Assembly (NCBI GenBank): GCA_049889815.1
Contig: JBMHCR010000021.1
Coordinates: forward strand, 1-64,000
Length of the DNA: 64,000 bases
Direction: 5' to 3'
Source: JBPOFY01 sp049889815
GTDB taxonomy: Bacteria > Verrucomicrobiota > Verrucomicrobiia > Opitutales > Coraliomargaritaceae
The notes under the pieces are model-generated. The model had not been told where the DNA came from, made no database searches, and worked only from the letters and a program-made list of their open reading frames with translations. Each line of letters opens with the position of its first letter. The stretch's first letter is position 1. Position numbers and translations under genes: made by a program. Positions 1 through 7,859 of the stretch are shown here, one piece after another.

Positions 1-78
1 CCGCATACAGACCTCTGGATGCACAGGGATAGCAAGTATAGAGATTTAGCCCGTGCATGGCTTTACGAACGCAAATAA
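1..78 (+). CDS. 3' end of an unidentified gene entering from the left (partial)
   Basis: From base 1 there is an open frame of 25 codons ending in TAA at 76-78 (residues include DLWMHRDSK and RDLARAWL). I treat it as a real gene end because nearly the same peptide is encoded again at 1440-1496, and the differences between copies include synonymous changes (AGC/AGT, GCA/GCT). The family is not recognisable from so short a piece. The upstream part lies outside the window. Confidence 0.45.
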   Translation, partial: PHTDLWMHRDSKYRDLARAWLYERK

Positions 79-118
79 TCCGAGTTTGATTAAACCGCAC
101 ATTTACAACCAATTTCAA
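3..118 (+). repeat. Direct repeat, left copy (partner at 1439-1540)
   Basis: The 3' end of the partial gene and its downstream flank recur about 1.44 kb to the right. The first ~80 bases match at roughly 85 % by eye with a few single-base indels; similarity then fades but includes TTTACAA and TTCAAT. The two copies flank the 298-residue secreted protein gene at 389-1285. Confidence 0.7.
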
Positions 119-388
119 TGATGATTTCCCCAGTAAGTGCCCCACTCTCGGCGAGTGCCTCACTGAGAAGGTAGTGCTCTGGTTAAATATGCATGGCGGA
201 GGTGTCGCATAGCGGTCAAGATTGTAGACGGGGTTGGCCAACGCAGTTCCAAAGCAAAATCGCCGCTTGCTGGCTCAGCGGAATCGGTATTCGTGAAATT
301 TTACGATTCTTCCGAAGTAAATCATTCTTAACCTCATCCAGTCCCTTTATTGCATCTATCAACTCACCTATTGAAATTATTTGAAACA
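79..388. other. Intergenic region without a supported gene
   Basis: It holds the tail of the left direct repeat and a short inverted repeat near 146-160 (CACTC/GAGTG). A 63-codon plus-strand frame at 193-384 has no convincing family signature. No promoter or terminator could be assigned. Confidence 0.5.
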
Positions 389-1285
389 CTATCGAATTGT
401 TTCAGAATATTTACCGCCCTCCATATAGTCAGCTCTTTCTCCAGGAAGGTTACGGTTGTGGTTTTTTGCACCCTCTCCAACTTCCCAATATCTTAAGATA
501 CGACTACTTTCTACTTCACTCAGCGTTGCCGGTTTTTGCTGCTCTTCAGACACAAATTCGTTTCGTTGCAGTCTATCCGGGTTAAGTATTCCCGTCCTGA
601 GGTAGCCGACCAGACCGAGATCGCTGATATCATAATATTTGATCGCAGCAATTTTTCCGTCAAATTTGACGACTCGTCCACCCCAACCTCCAGCACCGTG
701 ATCCGTTCGCGGTAGCTCCCAGATAGTGACTCCCAGATCACTGATTTTCGCCAAAACAGGATAGTCGCTACGGGGCAAGTCTTCGCCATGGGTGTCCGAC
801 CAGATGGCACCATCCGATTCATTATAATTACTATGCGTAACCAGAATGATATTGCTGTAGTTGTACTCTGATTGTGGAAGTGCGGTCAACCAAGCCCATG
901 CATGTTGCGAGGCTCCGCCCATGGCAAATGCCACTTTGCCTCGCTGACTGGCTTCAGCAAGTGGCTTTGCCTCATCCACAACACCGTCAACGGAAACTTT
1001 GCCAGGATTTCTACCAGGGATCTGAGTCAGAATAATGAGGCCATCTTTAATTCTCGAATTACGATTCAGTTCTTCACCGACATTAATATTGTCACGATCA
1101 CCCCAATTCCAGTCGTTCTGGAAGAAGATCGGGCCAGTAAATACCTTCTCTGGTGCCTCCTGCAAATCAATCATTCCCTCAGGGTTAGTGACAGAATACT
1201 CTGCGTTTATAATCGGACATAGCACAAGGAAAGAAATAGGCCCTAAGAAGCATTTTACTTTAATGATAATATTTTGAAACCGCAT
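389..1285 (-). CDS. Secreted protein of unknown function, 298 aa
   Basis: The N-terminus looks like a Sec signal peptide: a hydrophobic stretch at about residues 12-26 with likely cleavage after INA. The mature part has no domain I recognise. It is rich in Trp, Gly and Asn (FFQNDWNWGDRDN, GGWGGRVVKFDG), as often seen in secreted beta-rich proteins. The ATG at 1285 is the first in-frame start before the hydrophobic stretch. It is transcribed away from the GH86 gene at 1671 and sits between two copies of another gene's 3' end, so it may have arrived by insertion or been trapped by a local duplication. I infer no enzymatic role. Confidence 0.65.
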   Translation of the reverse strand: MRFQNIIIKVKCFLGPISFLVLCPIINAEYSVTNPEGMIDLQEAPEKVFTGPIFFQNDWNWGDRDNINVGEELNRNSRIKDGLIILTQIPGRNPGKVSVDGVVDEAKPLAEASQRGKVAFAMGGASQHAWAWLTALPQSEYNYSNIILVTHSNYNESDGAIWSDTHGEDLPRSDYPVLAKISDLGVTIWELPRTDHGAGGWGGRVVKFDGKIAAIKYYDISDLGLVGYLRTGILNPDRLQRNEFVSEEQQKPATLSEVESSRILRYWEVGEGAKNHNRNLPGERADYMEGGKYSETIR

Positions 1286-1349
1286 GTGATTGTAGATTAA
1301 ATGTATAACAATTTTCGGGACGCTGCCTATTGGCTAGTGGTAGCGTTAA

Positions 1350-1496
1350 AGGCTTTCTATTACAATATTCAAAACTTGCGGACTTCACGTTCCGGCGGGA
1401 AAACTGTTCGATACACCTAAGGCAGGAGTAGTCCATCTGCATGAAGACCTCTGGATGCAGAGGGATAGTAAGTCTAGAGATTTAGCCCGTGCTTGA
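1350..1496 (+). pseudogene. Truncated, decayed paralog of the gene ending at 78
   Basis: In the frame of the left copy, the sequence is open from just after a TAA at 1347-1349 to a TGA at 1494-1496. It encodes a protein-like stretch (GLHVPAGKLFDTP...HEDLWMQRDSK) whose last ~18 codons match the gene end at 22-57. Where the intact copy reads TGG this one reads TGA, and a further stop follows in the next codons, so the fragment is decayed. No start codon or upstream body remains. The family is unrecognised. Confidence 0.5.
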
Positions 1497-1540
1497 CTTT
1501 GAGAGCACAAATAACCGAGTTCGTTTACAACGACTTCAAT
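1439..1540 (+). repeat. Direct repeat, right copy (partner at 3-118)
   Basis: It matches the window start (AGACCTCTGGATGCA and AGAGATTTAGCCCGTGC are shared nearly exactly). It lies directly upstream of the GH86 gene at 1671. Confidence 0.7.
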
Positions 1541-1670
1541 ATATTTTAATCGTAAGTCTTCCCTCGAGCGCCGATTGAACCTCAGCGCATTTTACAAAAT
1601 TAATACGCAAAACATGCAATAGTCGCTGCAGTTGAGACCTGTTAATATAGGTGTTTCCCCTTCCTCGACG

Positions 1671-3659
1671 ATGCCTACTCATATTTTTCCCAAGTCCACA
1701 TTAATTGCTTTACTCGTATCAAGTTTACTCTGCTTACATGCTGAGGAAGTCGCGTCGATCACGGTTCATCCCGAAACGACTCGTGCCGTCAAAGGTCACT
1801 CCGAACTGGAGCGTGAGCGCTACTTTGCGATCGCGGATGACGGTAGAAACTTCGAAGAACGCGTCGGTCCGGAAATCTACGACTATCTGATCAATGAGCT
1901 TGGCGTAAACTTCGGTCGTTTACTCGGGCCCGTTCAAGCAGCAGTTGAATGGGATCATGCGGTCATCGAGGATAAAGACCGACCGGGCTACGCGGACATC
2001 GAGCACCTAAAGAATGTCTATTCAAAGAAAGTCGGACCGACTGAGGAGGGTAAGCTGTTCGAAACGTTTGGCCCGAACTTAAACGTCGCCGCACATGGCA
2101 ACCACAATGTCTTCCCAAAGTTCATGGGCGAGCATTGGGAAGCGGAAGCCAAGCACGGAGGTCACGCAGAGTATTTGCCGGAGAACATTGATGCCGCAGC
2201 AGAGCTTTCAGCGGCAGTGCTGAAATATGGATTCAACGATTTCACGCGCCCCGCCTATTACGAACCCTTGAACGAACCCTTCTGGCCCTATCACAAGGGG
2301 CAACACCTCGCCGATTGGCATGTGACGACCAAGGAAGCCGTTCAAAAGCTCTGCCCGGACGTAAAGGTCGGCGGCTACTGCAACTCGGTCTCCTATTTCT
2401 TCCAGGATGAATACCGAGTGTGGGATTCTTTCGAAACCTTCATGCGCAACACTGAAGGCAAACTGGATTTCTATTCCTTTCACAGCTACGACTACTTCCG
2501 TCTCGAAAACGGCGAGATCACTGGCCGCATGCAAGGCGGGCTACCCTTGGAAGGCACCTTTGATATGGTCGCCGCGGCCGCATGGAAACACTTTGGCGAA
2601 GAGAAAGCCGTGGTCGTCAGTGAGCACGGCGGCTACCCGAAAGATGAACCACCCGGCCCTGTTCGTGGGCAAAGTGCTTCCCGCGAAATTGCGGCCAAGT
2701 TCTTTCCTCGGGAAACATTCGAAGGCACCGATTTCGAGTGGGACATGAAATGCCGCTCCATCGTCGAGTTCGTGCATGTAGGTAGTATCATCAACAACAC
2801 CATGACCTTCATGGACCATCCACATGTGATGGAGAAAGCCGTGCCGTTTATCCTCCTGAATGCATTCAGCTGGAGACCCACCTACTACGCCGTTCTCTAT
2901 GTGCCAAAAGACTTCACCGACCAGTCCACTTGGGTTCCAACCAAAATGGTGAATTTCTACAAGTTCTTCAAAGGCGTCCAAGGGCGACGCGTTCAGTTCA
3001 CCTGCACCGACCCTGATCTACAGACACAGGCCTTTGTCGATGGAGATACACTGTATCTGGTGATCAACAACCTGAGTTCACAGCCTGAGACAATCCGCCT
3101 AAATGGAATCGAAGGCGAAACGGTAAGCATTCGACGCCATGGCCGTAATCCTGACTTCACTCCCTATCTAACCGAAGCCCCACTGAAGGACCGCACACAA
3201 CTCACGCTGAATGGTCGCGAGGCCGCAGTCATCATTGCGAAACAAGCAGCACCGATTCCCGAAACCGCTACCGTTAATGAGATCCCTTTTTACAGCGATC
3301 AAATGGTTCAAAAAGGCATCGGAGGCGAGGCGATCAAGTTCAGCGTCAACGGCCTTTCGGTTGATGATGACATCGAGTATGCAAAGCTTCGCGTATCGAT
3401 CGCACAAGAATTGAATAAAGCCGAAGATGTTCGGATATTTTTAAACGGTCATGAACTTGAAGTGCCGCAGGAAGACTCCGCTGAACGTTATTGGGATTAC
3501 AGCGAAAAACGCGGCAGTGATTTCGCGACGCTGAAGCTGATTCCAATTGATCCGAAGCTGCTGATGACAGACAATGAAGTAACTGTAATCTTCGCAGAAG
3601 GACAACGCGGCGCAGTCGGCTCTGCCGTGCTTCGTGCCGGCTTCCGAAAACATCCTTAA
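1671..3659 (+). CDS. GH86-family beta-agarase/beta-porphyranase-like endo-hydrolase
   Basis: Predicted secreted endo-acting galactanase of 662 aa. I chose the ATG at 1671, which starts a clean signal peptide (hydrophobic residues ~9-22, cleavage after LHA). A TTG at 1632 would add 13 residues ahead of it. The (beta/alpha)8 barrel carries the clan GH-A pattern: acid/base Glu in EPLNEPF (about E202) and nucleophile Glu in VVSEHGG (about E318), with the GH86-like YSFHSYDYF strand between. Beta-sandwich modules follow (about 430-662), including a C-terminal module shared with the other GH86-like proteins here. It is most similar to the protein at 13492 (both have the PGYAD segment). It leads a plus-strand block and is followed 14 bp later by GH29. 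Whether the substrate is agarose, porphyran or a related galactan cannot be read from sequence. Confidence 0.8.
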   Translation: MPTHIFPKSTLIALLVSSLLCLHAEEVASITVHPETTRAVKGHSELERERYFAIADDGRNFEERVGPEIYDYLINELGVNFGRLLGPVQAAVEWDHAVIEDKDRPGYADIEHLKNVYSKKVGPTEEGKLFETFGPNLNVAAHGNHNVFPKFMGEHWEAEAKHGGHAEYLPENIDAAAELSAAVLKYGFNDFTRPAYYEPLNEPFWPYHKGQHLADWHVTTKEAVQKLCPDVKVGGYCNSVSYFFQDEYRVWDSFETFMRNTEGKLDFYSFHSYDYFRLENGEITGRMQGGLPLEGTFDMVAAAAWKHFGEEKAVVVSEHGGYPKDEPPGPVRGQSASREIAAKFFPRETFEGTDFEWDMKCRSIVEFVHVGSIINNTMTFMDHPHVMEKAVPFILLNAFSWRPTYYAVLYVPKDFTDQSTWVPTKMVNFYKFFKGVQGRRVQFTCTDPDLQTQAFVDGDTLYLVINNLSSQPETIRLNGIEGETVSIRRHGRNPDFTPYLTEAPLKDRTQLTLNGREAAVIIAKQAAPIPETATVNEIPFYSDQMVQKGIGGEAIKFSVNGLSVDDDIEYAKLRVSIAQELNKAEDVRIFLNGHELEVPQEDSAERYWDYSEKRGSDFATLKLIPIDPKLLMTDNEVTVIFAEGQRGAVGSAVLRAGFRKHP

Positions 3660-3673
3660 CCCTATAACAAACC

Positions 3674-5251
3674 ATGCCCCGTCTTCCCCCAAAGCCTCTA
3701 GCAATAGTCACACTTTTACTTGTCAGTGCTGTCAATTGTTACGCATGGACTAATACGGATCTCCCGTATCAGGAAGGTCCCTACAAGCCAAACTGGAAAT
3801 CACTGAGCGCACAGTATCAGACTCCGGACTGGTTCAAAGATGCCAAGTTTGGCATATGGGCGCACTGGGGCATTCAATGCACACCCGGCTCGGGTGACTG
3901 GTCGGGGCTCTTTCTCTATGGACCGACCAAAGAAGGCAACGAATGGTTCAATGGTCGGTCCAAGCAATGCCATGAGTTTCACCAGAAGCATTATGGGCAC
4001 CCGTCGGAGATAGGCATGAAAGACTACATTCCTGGTTTTACCGCATCGGAATGGGATCCTGATGCCCTGCTGGAACTCTATAAACGCGCAGGCGCTCGCT
4101 ACTTCGTCGCGATGGCAAATCACCACGATAATTTTGACAATTGGAACTCAAAACATCAGCCATGGAATTCGGTCAACATGGGTCCCAAACGAGACCTGAT
4201 CAAAGAATGGGCCAAAGCGGCAGAGAAGCATAAGCTGAAATTTGGTGTTTCAGTGCACGCGGCGCGCGCTTGGGATTGGATCGCTCCCATCTTCAGTCAC
4301 GACACAGAAGGCCCCATGCAGGGAGTTCCCTATGATAGCTTCATGACCAAAGCCGACGGTGCCGGAAAATGGTGGGAAGGATACGATCCCGCCGAACTCT
4401 ATACTCGCCCGCATACAAAAAGTGATCCGATGGACCAGGACTATGTGAACCGTTTCTACCTACGCACTCTAGACCTGATCGATCAACACAAGCCGGACCT
4501 ACTTTACTTTGATGATGGTAAGTCTCCGTTGGGAAATACAGGGCTCAGAATTTACGCGCATTTTTACAACTCCAGCCTCCTATGGAACGAAAATTCGATG
4601 GACGTAGTCATCAACAGTAAGCACAACGACGAACTCACTCGCAAAGCTGTCGTTGAGGATGTTGAGCGTGGTGCGAAGTCGGAAATCTTCCCAACTACGT
4701 GGCAAACAGATACCTGTGTCGGTGGTTGGCATTACAACCTCGATTTTGTAAATGGAATACGCAGCTACAAAACCGCAGGCGAGGTGATTCGAACCTTAGT
4801 CGATATCGTCAGTAAGAACGGTAACCTGCTTTTAAGTATCCCTTTGAAGGCGAACGGCACTCCGGATGCCAATTGTATTTCATTTCTCGAAGAAATTGCC
4901 GCTTGGATGGATGTAAACGCCCAAGGCATTTACGGCACCCGCCCATGGCACCGCTTCGGAGAAGGGCCGACCAACACCGTAGGGGGTCATACGAGTGAAC
5001 AAGCCCTCGTCTACACGCAAGAGGACTTTCGATTCACGACCAAAGGCGACACACTCTACATTTTTGCGATGGCGAATGCGCAAGATAATTTGCTGATTCA
5101 ATCACTTACGAAAGATAAGAAACTCGTCAGCTCGGTCGAACTGGTCGGTAGTCAAGAACCCATACAATGGCGACAAACTGACGACGGCCTATCGATTAAA
5201 GCACCAAAGAGCATTCCGGTGAAGTACGTCACCTGCTATCGAATCAATTAA
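3674..5251 (+). CDS. GH29 alpha-L-fucosidase / alpha-L-galactosidase-like enzyme
   Basis: 525-aa secreted exo-glycosidase. The signal peptide covers residues 1-24 (cleavage after CYA). GH29 hallmarks are KFGIWAHWG (residues 58-66), MANHHDNFD in the active site and PDLLYFDDG with the nucleophile Asp at about 280. A C-terminal beta-sandwich follows. GH29 enzymes normally remove alpha-L-fucose, but some in agar/porphyran loci act on alpha-L-galactose. Given the GH86/GH117 neighbours, alpha-L-galactose or its 6-sulfated form is a reasonable candidate substrate; that is inference. It lies 14 bp after the GH86 gene and 52 bp before GH2, suggesting co-transcription. Confidence 0.85.
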   Translation: MPRLPPKPLAIVTLLLVSAVNCYAWTNTDLPYQEGPYKPNWKSLSAQYQTPDWFKDAKFGIWAHWGIQCTPGSGDWSGLFLYGPTKEGNEWFNGRSKQCHEFHQKHYGHPSEIGMKDYIPGFTASEWDPDALLELYKRAGARYFVAMANHHDNFDNWNSKHQPWNSVNMGPKRDLIKEWAKAAEKHKLKFGVSVHAARAWDWIAPIFSHDTEGPMQGVPYDSFMTKADGAGKWWEGYDPAELYTRPHTKSDPMDQDYVNRFYLRTLDLIDQHKPDLLYFDDGKSPLGNTGLRIYAHFYNSSLLWNENSMDVVINSKHNDELTRKAVVEDVERGAKSEIFPTTWQTDTCVGGWHYNLDFVNGIRSYKTAGEVIRTLVDIVSKNGNLLLSIPLKANGTPDANCISFLEEIAAWMDVNAQGIYGTRPWHRFGEGPTNTVGGHTSEQALVYTQEDFRFTTKGDTLYIFAMANAQDNLLIQSLTKDKKLVSSVELVGSQEPIQWRQTDDGLSIKAPKSIPVKYVTCYRIN

Positions 5252-5303
5252 ACTTTGGGAGCATTTTGTCTAAATCTGAATTCTAAATTTCAAACATTTC
5301 ACT

Positions 5304-7739
5304 ATGTCCAATTCACCTCGTTCACTTAACTTCAACGACAACTGGCAGTTCACCTTGGATGTACCTGTAGACGCCCAGTTGCCCTCTCACGATGCATCCA
5401 AGTGGCGCACTTTATCCGTGCCGCACGACTGGAGTATCGAGCATTCTTTCACACAGGAAAAAGCCGGTGGTGCAGGTGCCTTTCTTCCGGGTGGTGTCGG
5501 TTGGTATCGCAAACAATTCAAACTGCCGGAGTCCGCAAAAAATCAGGTCACATGGATCGAGTTTGACGGTGTCTATAATAACGCGGAGGTCTGGATCAAC
5601 GGCGCTTATCTGGGCATCCACCCCTACGGTTATACACCGTTTAGCTATGATTTGACGGAGCACCTTAAGTTCGGCGACGGGGAAAATGTCATCGCCGTTC
5701 GTGTCGACCGCAGCGCTTGGTTGGATTGCCGCTGGTATCCGGGCTCGGGCATCTACCGTGATGTCAAACTCGTCAGCACTCCAAAGGTTCACATCCCACA
5801 ATGGGGCACCTTCATCACTACACCGACGGCGACTGCGGAGATCGCTGAGGTAAAAGTAGAGACCACCCTGCGCAACTCGGACTCGGAAAGCCAGACTATC
5901 GAGTTAAGCATCGAGATCGATGGTCAGAGTGTTCGCACAGCACACACACTGGGTGCCGGTGCGACAGAAGTCATCGAGCACCGCATTCAAGTCGAGCAAC
6001 CCAAGCTTTGGGACACCGAGAACCCGAACCTCTACACCGCCACGTCCAAACTCAGCAATGGCGATGAGTTGGAGACCACCTTCGGCATTCGTGATATTCA
6101 GTTCAACAAAGACCATGGATTCTTCCTCAACGGCAAGCGCACAGTATTCAAAGGTGTCTGCCTCCACCACGATGGTGGTGCCGTCGGCGCAGCGGTTCCG
6201 GATGGCGTATGGGAACGACGACTGCAAAAACTCAGAGACCTCGGCTGTAACTCCATTCGCACGGCACACAACCCGCCCAGCGAAGCCTTTCTCGATATCT
6301 GCGATCGCATGGGCTTTCTCGTTCAGGACGAAACCTTCGATGAATGGGATCACCCGAAAGACAAGCGCCTGAATTACAACCAAATGACCGCCTCGGAAGA
6401 AACCGAAGGCTACACGCGCTACTTCCGTGAGTGGGATAAACGCGACTCCGACGCGATGATGCTGCGCGACCGCAACCACCCGAGTATCGTGATGTGGAGT
6501 ATCGGTAATGAAATCGAATGGACCTACCCTGGCTACACCGACGCCGCGGGCTATTGGAACGAGGAAGAACAGGCCAAAGGCGCAAGCTACTACGACACCG
6601 AACCGCCATACGATGACGCCAAGCGCAAAGCGATCTTCGATGCCTTCGACCGTGGCGAGTTCGAACTCGCAGAAACTGCGGAGCGCCTGACGGGCTACAT
6701 CCGCGCGCTCGACACGACGCGCCCTGTCACCTCCAACATGGTGCTGCCAATCATCGCACAACAATCTGGTTACTCCGACCTACTCGACTTCGACGGCTAC
6801 AGCTATCGTCAAGCGGTATATCACTATGGTCGCGAGCGCAGGCCTAACAAACTCATCCTCGGTTCCGAAAACTGGGCACAATGGAGCGAGTGGAAGCACG
6901 TGCTGGAGAACGAATGGATCGCCGGCATTTTCCTATGGCCGGGCATTAGTTACTTGGGCGAGTCCCGTAACTGGCCACAAAAGTCGAATCGCTGGGGCCT
7001 ACTGGACCTTGCCGGGTTTGAAATGCCGCGAGCACACTACTTCAAGTCACTTTGGACGGATGATCCGATGGTACACATTGGCTGCACGCCACTCGCGAAA
7101 TCGAACTACCTGCTCGATGGCAACGGCGCGGTCGTCGAAGACCCTGAAAATCCACGTCCGAGCCAGTGGGACTGGCCAGTGCTACAGGAACATTGGAACC
7201 ATAGGGCCGAAGAAGCAGTCTACATCGAGGTGTATTCCAACTGTGAAAACGTCGAGCTCCTGCTCAACGGCTGCTCGCTCGGTACCAAATTTCAATCCGA
7301 TTCCGAGGACCGTATCTTTCGCTGGGTCACGCCGTTCAAGCCCGGTGAGCTAGCAGCCGTGGCCCGTAAGAGTGATGCTGTGGTCGCCGAGCAACAAATT
7401 CAAACTGCCGGGGAACCCACCGGCATCCGCCTCAGCGTGCATGAGCAACAACAGCCGACCAATGATTCAGCGATTGCCCACATTACCGCCGAACTGGTGG
7501 ATGCAAAGAATCGCCTCGTCAAGCACACTGATCAAACCGTGCATTTCACGATCGAAGGCGCGGCCAAGAACATCGGGGTCGATAATGGCAGCCCCTATTC
7601 CATGGAGCCGCACAAAGCAGACTCGTATCCAACTGATAACGGCAAATGTCTACTAATCCTCCAGGCTGAATTCAGCTTCGACAATGTGAGCGTCACCGCG
7701 AGAAGCAACGGTCTGAAAACCGCAAAAATTGACCTCTAA
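5304..7739 (+). CDS. GH2 beta-galactosidase, cytoplasmic
   Basis: 811 aa with full GH2 architecture: N-terminal sugar-binding jelly-roll (about 8-160), immunoglobulin-like domain, TIM barrel (about 275-590) and C-terminal beta domains. The acid/base Glu lies in SIGNEIEW (E403) and the nucleophile Glu in LGSENWAQW (E522). The protein starts MSNSPRSLNF with no signal peptide, so it should act on imported oligosaccharides and release beta-linked galactose from the non-reducing end. A close paralog is encoded at 21479-23860 (shared segments include VPHDWSIE, FDGVYNNAEV and CLHHDGG). The divided arrangement suggests the two act on different oligosaccharide forms, which is inference. Confidence 0.9.
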   Translation: MSNSPRSLNFNDNWQFTLDVPVDAQLPSHDASKWRTLSVPHDWSIEHSFTQEKAGGAGAFLPGGVGWYRKQFKLPESAKNQVTWIEFDGVYNNAEVWINGAYLGIHPYGYTPFSYDLTEHLKFGDGENVIAVRVDRSAWLDCRWYPGSGIYRDVKLVSTPKVHIPQWGTFITTPTATAEIAEVKVETTLRNSDSESQTIELSIEIDGQSVRTAHTLGAGATEVIEHRIQVEQPKLWDTENPNLYTATSKLSNGDELETTFGIRDIQFNKDHGFFLNGKRTVFKGVCLHHDGGAVGAAVPDGVWERRLQKLRDLGCNSIRTAHNPPSEAFLDICDRMGFLVQDETFDEWDHPKDKRLNYNQMTASEETEGYTRYFREWDKRDSDAMMLRDRNHPSIVMWSIGNEIEWTYPGYTDAAGYWNEEEQAKGASYYDTEPPYDDAKRKAIFDAFDRGEFELAETAERLTGYIRALDTTRPVTSNMVLPIIAQQSGYSDLLDFDGYSYRQAVYHYGRERRPNKLILGSENWAQWSEWKHVLENEWIAGIFLWPGISYLGESRNWPQKSNRWGLLDLAGFEMPRAHYFKSLWTDDPMVHIGCTPLAKSNYLLDGNGAVVEDPENPRPSQWDWPVLQEHWNHRAEEAVYIEVYSNCENVELLLNGCSLGTKFQSDSEDRIFRWVTPFKPGELAAVARKSDAVVAEQQIQTAGEPTGIRLSVHEQQQPTNDSAIAHITAELVDAKNRLVKHTDQTVHFTIEGAAKNIGVDNGSPYSMEPHKADSYPTDNGKCLLILQAEFSFDNVSVTARSNGLKTAKIDL

Positions 7740-7859
7740 GAACATAGCACCGTAAAATATCCTAAAAAGGAAAAAGGTGGTTTGCAGATACGCATCCGAC
7801 TGTAAACATTGAAGGCTCAATTCAACCCTGTGACGTTTTTCCAACTCTAACCGATCCCT

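Larger units (their letters stand above)
1286..1670. other. Intergenic region upstream of the first GH86 gene
   Basis: It contains the decayed gene fragment and the right copy of the direct repeat. The ~170 bases after 1497 must hold the promoter for the plus-strand block, but no confident -35/-10 pair was found. There is no recognisable riboswitch. Confidence 0.5.

Noticed and set aside
193..384. 63-codon plus-strand frame resembling a transposase helix-turn-helix (IREILRFFRSK)
   Set aside because: The similarity is weak, there is no partner transposase or terminal repeat, and the peptide composition after the first 35 residues is not protein-like.
5904..6764. 286-codon antisense frame inside the GH2 gene
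   Set aside because: Mirror frame of a well-supported GH2 gene caused by codon bias; it has no start context or recognisable domain.
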